This document shows, in pieces, positions 7,144-12,664 of a stretch of 12,664 bases of DNA. A program made the position numbers and the translations under genes. How positions within the stretch are numbered: position 1 is the stretch's first letter; the number at the start of each line of letters is the position of its first letter. Source of the DNA: Chromera velia (Eukaryota > Sar > Chromeraceae); the NCBI GenBank assembly GCA_018398765.1, contig JAHBMJ010000238.1, positions 7,501-20,164 of the forward strand. The letters are read 5' to 3'. The notes under the pieces are model-generated. The model was not told where the DNA came from. It was given only the letters and a program-made list of their open reading frames with translations, and ran no database searches.

Positions 7144-7516
7144 ACATTTCTAACATTTAATAGAAATTAACTATAATTTCTAATATATTAGAAATTAAAG
7201 GCTAATTTCTATAACTTTTTTAACTTTGAATTTCTATCACTTTTCTATCATTTTTCTAATAACTTTTCTAACTTTTTTTACAGGGTACATATTACTTAAA
7301 GGGGCCGTACGGTCCCGTACCCCACAGTACTAGTGCAGGCTAGGGCCTCACTCTTTCAATCTGTTTAGGGTGTTTCAAAATTTAAATTATAAAAGAATTT
7401 CATTTGCATAATGTTACTTATATGCTGACTCGGAGTAATGTCAAGAGAATTCAACACAAAATACTGTCAAAAGTTAATGAAAAATTACTAAAATCTATTC
7501 TAAAGTTAACCTAAAA
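7144..7516. repeat. 373-bp direct repeat, copy B
   Basis: The second copy of the sequence at 5111-5483, same orientation and same overall length, lies directly after the ATC tail. Past its end the two loci diverge at once (ATTCCTAATC here, TCTCCTCTTT in copy A, where the LINE begins). Confidence 0.9.
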
Positions 7517-8068
7517 ATTCCTAATCCTGACAACTTACTTACTTTCCCTGACACGGCGTTTCTTTTTTTAAAAAACATCAAATTACATGTTAATTAATAA
7601 ACAAATTCATTCAGATTGGTAAAGACCGTAAGGAATCAGAAGCTTTATACAAAAAAGTTCAGTCTTATGCAACTATATGCAATTAAATCTTATATATGAA
7701 CAAGACAAAAAACACAAACTAAATGTAACATTTTCTGTTTGTATATACTACCAATTTGGTTACTGTTAATTACTGTTACGTTTATTCACTGTGATGGAAC
7801 AGTCCGTAATAATGCACATCGGCGATAGATTACATCAATGCATTTTCTGACTTTCGGCAAGACATGCACATCTTTCTTTAATTCACTCTGCATGACCAAA
7901 GTGAGCAAACTGGCTTCCGAATTGGCGGGTCACTTTTGACTTTGTTTTCTCTTCCCTGCGCTCCATCACCGCACATTCCTTCTCTGTCTCTTCCCTCTCC
8001 ACTCAGGTAATCATGTAATCAACTTTCTTGCAACTGAACGAAACGGCCCATGAATGAAGTCTATCACG
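7517..8068 (-). other. Region downstream of the PPR gene (3' UTR and intergenic)
   Basis: No coding exon is recognised. The part from 7517 to about 7800 is AT-rich, and the part near the PPR stop codon is more balanced and pyrimidine-rich on the plus strand. The 3' untranslated region of the PPR gene should lie at the right end of this stretch. Confidence 0.4.
7781..7786 (-). promoter_or_regulatory. Candidate polyadenylation signal AATAAA
   Basis: AATAAA on the minus strand lies 282 bases after the PPR stop codon. It is a six-base word in AT-rich DNA, so it is only a candidate, and whether this lineage depends on AATAAA is not known from the sequence. Confidence 0.25.
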
Positions 8069-9299
8069 TCACTTTCTGCCCCCTCTCTGATCTCCAAACC
8101 CAGGTACTTTGAACTGTCCCGAAAACCCACTTGAGGTTCCAATTGTCTCCTCAAACATTCGCCTCTTCCTTTCCATCTCATCCATCTCCCCTCCCTTCGT
8201 TCTTTGACTATCCGACCCCCCTCCCCCCACTTGGGAGGACCCCCATGAGTCCAGTGGCCCGTCACCAGGCACGATCCCCTTCCGTCTCTGCTGCCTCTGC
8301 TGCTGGCCTCTTCTCGAAGCCGCAGGGGGGAAGGTGTCAAATGGTTCCTCCGACGCCGATGGTTTCTCTCGACTACTCAACGACTCTTTCAAACTGCCTG
8401 ACGGAGGCGCATTTCGAGACGATGATTCTGCGGGCAGAACCCCGAAGTGCCTTCCCCCCCCCCCTTCCCCTGTCTCCACGCTTGCCCCAAAGCTCTCTGG
8501 GGTCCCTGGGGGAAGAAAGGGAGACCGAGACACAACGATGTTTCCGTCTACATCCCGAAGATTTCTTCTGTACCACGGCGGCAGATTAACGGACCCCGAC
8601 TCACCGGGAGACGGAGACAGAGACCTGCCCCCACTTTCCCTTTCCGTTGCAGCCCCCTGAAACCCGAAGGCTCCTGGTCCCCCCCCCTGCCGCATGTGTG
8701 TTTCACTGCTGTCAGCATTGGAAAAGGCGGTTGGAGCTCCCGGTGGGCTCTCTCCTTCTCTCTCTCTTTGGTTGAAGGGGAACTGCTGGAGAGGGGCGGG
8801 GGTCTGGAGGAGACGGTCAGCGGGAGGACCCGAGAATGAGGGTCGACTCGAGGACTCTGGTCCCGGTGTCAATGAGGAAGAGGAGGAAGAAGGAAGTGAG
8901 GAGACAGAGGAGGGGCGCTCAGGGGAATTCCGTATGGGAGAGGCGCCCGGAGTGAAAGACCGTCTCATGATCTCTGCCTCACCCTCCATCTCTTCCCCTT
9001 GTCTCGGATATGTCTCTTCTTTCTCTGCTGCTATTTGCATGTTGTCACCAAGGGGAGAAGAAGGAGATGGCGGATTGGGTGGAAACTTCTCAACAGACTG
9101 CAGGGTGTTTGGGAGAGGCGGAAGCTCAGAGGGCACTTCTCCAACCCTCCGCATGTCAACAGCAACTGACTCTGAAGGCAAAACGCCGGCCTTGAAGAGA
9201 TCGGCCCTAGTTTGATCGACCAGCTGTTCGTCTCTGATCTCCCTCTGTCGGTCTCCGTCTCCCATCAGCTGCTTCAGTCTCTCTGCAGCCTCTGGAGAC
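8069..9299 (-). CDS. PPR gene exon 7 (terminal, 410 codons)
   Basis: After the acceptor TTTAATTATTTGTTGCAG the exon begins by completing a Lys codon, reads SPEAAERLKQLMGDGDRQRE as a charged helix, and continues in Pro, Ser, Gly and Glu-rich sequence with runs such as SSLPSSSSSSLTPGPESSS. It ends with a charged tail (MERKRRMFEETIGTSSGFSG followed by a Gly/Arg-rich end) and a TGA. The last ~35 residues look more ordered and may be conserved. The long frames on the opposite strand here are consequences of the same GC-rich composition. Confidence 0.85.
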
Positions 9300-10700
9300 C
9301 TGCAACAAATAATTAAACAGAAAGAATTTGGAGCTGGGTGTTCATTCACGACTTCTTTTCTTCACGTGATATACTTCGACATGAGAAGAGAGAGCTTTCC
9401 ATCGGTCCCGCACAGAGAATCAGGCCTCCCTCTTCGTATTCTCGCTCGCTTTTCACGTAAAAGAAGCTGGGGTTCTCTTTTTGCCAAATTAGCGGTAGAA
9501 CATGCAGCCTCTTTCCCCCCCCCTGCTTTTTGTGCCGACTTTTCTCTCTTCCGCTCTATCGACCTGCCCGGCTGCGTGCCTCTTTGCTCTCTTCCTCAGA
9601 AAAACCGTACTTACTGCCTTGGTGACCCTTTACTTCTACGCTTTCCCGGACATTCTCTTTGGTCTCCGGTCCTTCGATCAATTTAAGTTTTTGCTCTCAC
9701 AAAACTATCTTCTCCCTCAGGACAAAAGAACAACCATCTATCATACGAGGTTGCGACTCACTTGAGGAATTCCTTCATTGCCATGTCACTCCGCTTGTCT
9801 GCATCCTTCGACATATCCTTCAACCGCTGGTCCAAGAGAGCCCGTCGCGCCGCTGCTGCCCTCTCTCTGTCATCCCCCCACCCTCTATCGTCTTGTCTCT
9901 TCCCCCATTTCATGGCATACCCAAATATTTTGTCGTTGTCGCGGGCCTGCACAAAAAGCAGCGGACGCATGACCAGAGTCCTGCATGCATAATTCGATTC
10001 TCACATCCCCTGCAACTTCATTCACCGCATTTTTTACCCATATATGAATATGCCTGCAAGCCCTTATCTTGTATTTTGGCCCTCGGGGACATGGTCCCCC
10101 TTTCTGCTTGCCCCAGAGACGAAAGACGAACAAAAAAAGTGCAATTGCACAGAAGAAGAAACGACAAAACGCCTACGCCAAAAAAGGGAGATGAACAAGC
10201 GTGAATGAATGAATGCGCACGGACACGACACAAACCCGATTGAACGAACCAAGTTGGACCAAAGAGGCCCGCTGCGAGCCAGAGATCCAGTCCTAGTTGC
10301 AGAGCTAGAGCAAACACGACACACACTCTGAAAAAAGAAAAAACTAAGCGAGAAAGAAAGTCAACATGCAGAAAGAAAACCCACAAACTCCCCCCCCCGA
10401 TCAACCGCCTCCCTCCCTCCCTACACAGAGGCTACAAAAACATAATCAGAAGAACAGCCAAAAGACAACAACGTTTCATCACATACCCACCCACACATTC
10501 ACACACACGAACACACACACACGAACACACACACACACACACACACACTCACACACACATGCCCACCCACCCCTGGCTCTGTGAAGATGTCTATGAGGTG
10601 TCTGGTCGTCGCGAGGGGCTTCACGTTTTTCTCCTGCATCTGAAAGATGAGCTCGCGGCCCTCTCGCAGTCTGCATACCACAAGAAGACATTTGAACACA

Positions 10701-10763
<63 letters not shown>

Positions 10764-12131
10764 GCATGGAGGGAGAAGTTCAGGGAGAAGGGAAGGGGAG
10801 GCGGCGGAGAGATGGGAACAAATCCTCGTCTTCTGCCCAGCTTCCTTCATTCTCTTTGAGTTGACATTGCCAGTTTACAGGAAGAGAGCTACCGACGGAG
10901 ATTCTCACAGAGAGGGAAACGCGAGAAAGGGGGAGCTGCAAGATGCAAATTTTGGATGGATGGAGGGAAGGAAGGTGACCTCTCCCGACTCACTGACTGA
11001 CAGTCCGAGAGCTCTGAAGGCCGTGAGCAGCAGGTGGTAGGTGAGTGCGTTCATTCTCAGCCAGAACGCCCCCTTCAGGCTGATCGGCCCTCCAGCAGGA
11101 ACAATTCGCCCACCCTGGCTTCTTCTGCTCGTCCAAGGAAGGAAAATTCATTCCAATTAGACAAATGACACTCTACTCTCATGCACTCTTACAGATTGGA
11201 GATGTATGCGTGTCATCAAACACATCCATGCGCATATGCACCAAGGCTCATAGACTCAAGGTACCTGATTGCCTGCCACAAACTGTCACTGTGTCACACA
11301 AGGCCTTCTGCATGCATATACTTCATTCAAAGGCGACACATCCCACTCAACTGCATGACATGCGCTGCTCGACTGACTTTGCTTCATCTAGAGCAGCCTC
11401 GTGTGGTTTTTCCTTCTCGACATTCTTCCAAATTTCCTCAGCTGCTTTTTTGTATTTCGAGGACGGCTCCTCTTCCTCATCCGCCCTCCTCTGCTCCTCG
11501 TCGAAATTTGCCTTCTCCTTGTCTCGCTGTTGCAACAACAGAGACTGCCCCTTCTGCTCCTCCAGCTTCAACTGGTCTCCAAGGGTCACCATCGGAGCCC
11601 AGTCTTCAGCAGCTGCAACGTCGGTTGTGCAAACGGTCTTCTTCATGGATAAAAATAATAACTACCTACACACCCACACACACGGGTTTCTTTCAGGGCG
11701 CACAGAACTGTTCTACTGCATTCTTTCCCTCCTTCCCTTTTTTGTTTTTTTTTTGGTGCCCTGCCGTGGTCGAATTGCCTCTGTGGCTTTCCTTGCTGCT
11801 TCGTAATGCATTGTCATTCAACTTATATACTGCGAAAACTCGCTAGCAACGCACCTGCGCATGCGGCCAAGACTGCGTTGTACAGGTGAATCCCCGGCAA
11901 ATACCGCAAATTCTTCGCCAGCCGCAGCGTGGTCAGTGCCAGTTTGGCGTCTCCAACTTCTCGAGCAGCTGCAGATTCATTCAGAGAAGTTGTGGTACAC
12001 TGGTCAGAGAAGCAGCAAGCAGATCCACGCCCCCTGGTGTGTTTGGCGTGGAACTTCAGAAAACAGATGAACGAAGTGAAAGAGAGGAAGGAGTCCGATG
12101 GCTCCGTCGCTAAGTGCTCAAATGAGAAGGA

Positions 12132-12167
<36 letters not shown>

Positions 12168-12550
12168 GAAGAAATATCTCTCTTTCTTTTCCGAAGAACG
12201 GAACGCAAATTCCAAAGACGCAAATTCTCATAAAGAGTCGTGCTGGTCTGTCGCTCTTCCTTCCTTTCTGTCTGTCTTCCTCTCTAGCTGCCTGGCTGGG
12301 AAGGGGGGGGGTTCTCCGGGGCCCTCCTCAAGTCATTTCCCTCACCCTCTCGTGACCGCTCGGTAAATACTGACGCAACATCAACTTATCAATCCCGTGA
12401 CCCCAACCCATCAGAAGACACGCAGACGGACAGACAGACGGACAAACGACTTGGTTTACAAACGAACAACAGACCTTCTATCGCAGCCTTGCAGACCATC
12501 AGCGACGGCTTCATTTTTTTGGACCTCATCTCTTGGAGCAGTTGCACGAT
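8069..12550 (-). CDS. PPR-family protein, seven exons, 5' end outside window
   Basis: Exons: 12550-12475, 11968-11855, 11612-11378, 11124-11002, 10670-10571, 9946-9762, 9299-8069. All introns are GT..AG and the phases chain (76, 114, 235, 123, 100, 185, 1231 bases; 2,064 total) to TGA at 8071-8069, giving 687 codons with no internal stop. Residues 17-51 (LMVCKAAIEAAREVG and onward) and 167-201 (NALTYHLLLTAFRAL to KNVKP) are each 35 long and fit P-type PPR motifs; residues 1-16 are the second helix of an earlier motif, and 52 onward starts another (IHLYNAVLAACA). Residues about 80-141 are an acidic, Lys/Glu-rich helical insertion. The last ~410 residues are mostly Pro/Ser/Gly-rich and probably disordered. 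Known: PPR proteins bind organelle RNA and act in its processing, stability, editing or translation. The targeting sequence would be in the missing 5' part. The specific RNA target is unknown. Confidence 0.85.
9762..9946 (-). CDS. PPR gene exon 6
   Basis: The exon is bounded by TTTTTGTGCAG and CTCAA|GTGAGT, both near consensus. It starts in phase 0 (ARDNDKIFGYAMKWGKRQ) and ends in phase 2. The content is Arg/Asp/Lys-rich helix (DDRERAAAARRALLDQRLK), following the last recognisable PPR motif. The 462-base intron after it (9761-9300) holds no other feature I can support. Confidence 0.85.
10499..10559. repeat. (CA)n microsatellite just after exon 5
   Basis: CACACA with two CGAACA interruptions begins about a dozen bases into the intron after exon 5. 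In the transcript it reads as (UG)n close to the donor GTGGGT. Confidence 0.9.
10571..10670 (-). CDS. PPR gene exon 5
   Basis: The acceptor TCTTGTGGTATGCAG and donor CAGGG|GTGGGT bound 100 bases. The exon completes the PPR motif begun in exon 4: LREGRELIFQMQEKNVKP, followed by LATTRHLIDIFTEPG, the start of a further repeat-like unit. It starts by completing a Leu codon and ends in phase 0. Confidence 0.88.
10703..10763. repeat. (CA)18 then (GA)n compound microsatellite
   Basis: (CA)n at 10703-10738 passes directly into (GA)n at 10739-10763. In the sense of the PPR gene this is (UC)n followed by (UG)n ahead of exon 5. Confidence 0.9.
11002..11124 (-). CDS. PPR gene exon 4
   Basis: The acceptor TTTTCCTTCCTTGGACGAGCAG was chosen over the AG ten bases later (GCCAG) because only this one keeps the frame. 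The exon encodes RSQGGRIVPAGGPISLKG and then the first helix of a PPR motif (MNALTYHLLLTAFRALG). The donor is CT|GTCAGT, the first of three overlapping GT sites. Only this one joins in phase to exon 5 (…RALG-L-LREG…). Confidence 0.85.
11378..11612 (-). CDS. PPR gene exon 3, acidic helical insertion
   Basis: The acceptor CCGACGTTGCAG and donor AAA|GTCAGT bound 235 bases. It reads AAEDWAPMVTLGDQLKLEEQ, then a highly charged stretch with DEEQRRADEEEEP and EIWKNVEKEKPHEAALDEA. No PPR motif is visible in the second half. This looks like a charged helical insertion between PPR repeats. Confidence 0.85.
11855..11968 (-). CDS. PPR gene exon 2
   Basis: The acceptor TGAATGAATCTGCAG and donor GCGCAG|GTGCGT bound 114 bases. 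It completes a 35-residue PPR motif (…AAREVGDAKLALTTLRLAKN) and opens the next (IHLYNAVLAACA). Both junctions have the same phase (1). Confidence 0.88.
12129..12173. repeat. (GAAA)n microsatellite in PPR intron 1
   Basis: About ten GAAA units. In the sense strand it is (CTTT)n inside the 506-base intron between exons 1 and 2. It is the same unit as the large satellite at 1701-2704. Confidence 0.9.
12475..12550 (-). CDS. PPR gene exon 1 of the visible part
   Basis: The acceptor ATCCCCCATTCCAG and donor GAAG|GTCTGT bound 76 bases reading IVQLLQEMRSKKMKPSLMVC and KAAIE. The first 16 residues are the second helix and loop of one PPR motif and the rest opens the next, so earlier exons must exist to the right of the window. 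Confidence 0.85.
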
Positions 12551-12620
12551 CTGGAATGGGGGATGCATTTACTTATGTATGTAAATTCATGTATCATTAT
12601 GTATTATGTATGAAAGAAAA

Positions 12621-12656
12621 TTCGTTTTTGTGGATCTCGTCTCTTGGAGCAGTTGG
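12621..12656 (-). repeat. Diverged second copy of part of PPR exon 1
   Basis: About 35 bases match exon 1 sequence at 12511-12545 in the same orientation, 110 bases away. The matching frame reads QLLQETRSTKTN here against QLLQEMRSKKMK in the exon. No donor follows closely on the minus strand (the next GT is about 55 bases on), so it is more likely a relic of a tandem exon duplication than a used exon. The window ends too soon to see its start. Confidence 0.6.
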
Positions 12657-12664
12657 AAAAGGGG

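Noticed and set aside
5111-7516. LTR retrotransposon with 373-bp LTRs
   Set aside because: The enclosed reverse transcriptase has LINE-type motifs, starts mid-domain exactly at the repeat edge and ends in an ATC tail. There are no gag, protease, integrase, primer-binding or polypurine sites, and the repeats do not start TG or end CA.
8131-9215. Several plus-strand open frames of 100-170 codons opposite PPR exon 7
   Set aside because: They are Pro/Ser/Arg-rich mirror frames in GC-rich sequence. The minus strand has matching splice phases and the natural stop, so the plus frames are shadows.
10366-10860. Thr/His- and Val/Cys-rich open frames in both strands
   Set aside because: They are translations of CA/GT microsatellites around PPR exon 5.
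11165-11846. Two plus-strand open frames over 210 codons
   Set aside because: They overlap antisense to PPR exon 3 and its introns, with Ser/Phe/Cys-rich composition and no recognisable motif.

Overview
This is a window of eukaryotic nuclear DNA. It shows short exons bounded by GT..AG splice sites, long introns full of microsatellites, a degraded LINE and a small DNA transposon, and no prokaryotic gene layout. A pentatricopeptide repeat (PPR) gene with a long low-complexity tail, split into many small exons and surrounded by simple repeats, would fit a photosynthetic protist such as a chromerid alga (Chromera-like). That assignment is inference; nothing here proves the species.

Right part (12664 down to 8069, minus strand): a PPR-family gene rebuilt by hand as seven exons. 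Every junction has GT..AG borders and all reading phases chain without a stop, giving 687 codons to a TGA at 8071-8069. The 5' end lies beyond the right edge. The protein has P-type 35-residue PPR motifs in the N-terminal third, an acidic helical insertion between them, and a Pro/Ser/Gly-rich C-terminal half encoded by one 1.2 kb exon. Its likely role, known only from the family, is binding organelle RNA.

Middle part (about 4057 to 8068): an AT-rich island of mobile DNA. It holds an 818-bp non-autonomous hAT-like element (4065-4882) with terminal inverted repeats, TTTGA arrays and a perfect 8-bp target duplication. It also holds a 5'-truncated LINE fragment (5484-7143) that begins inside its reverse transcriptase domain and ends in (ATC)6. 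The LINE fragment lies exactly between two 373-bp direct repeats (5111-5483 and 7144-7516), which looks like an extremely long target-site duplication. Its frame carries two stops and a YADN in place of YADD.

Left part (1 to 4013, minus strand): a tentative second gene. A 51-codon ATG-initiated exon with a strong donor (4013-3859) is followed by several small exon candidates, a 66-bp coiled-coil exon (1188-1123) and a 531-base open exon (531-1) that runs off the left edge. Its introns hold a 1-kb GAAA/GACA satellite arranged as a higher-order repeat of about 500 bp, a (CA)n/(G)n tract with an unresolved base, and a CTGT array. The chain of middle exons is uncertain.

Both genes point left, so the mobile-element island separates the end of the PPR gene from the start of the left gene. 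No tRNA, rRNA or CRISPR array was seen.
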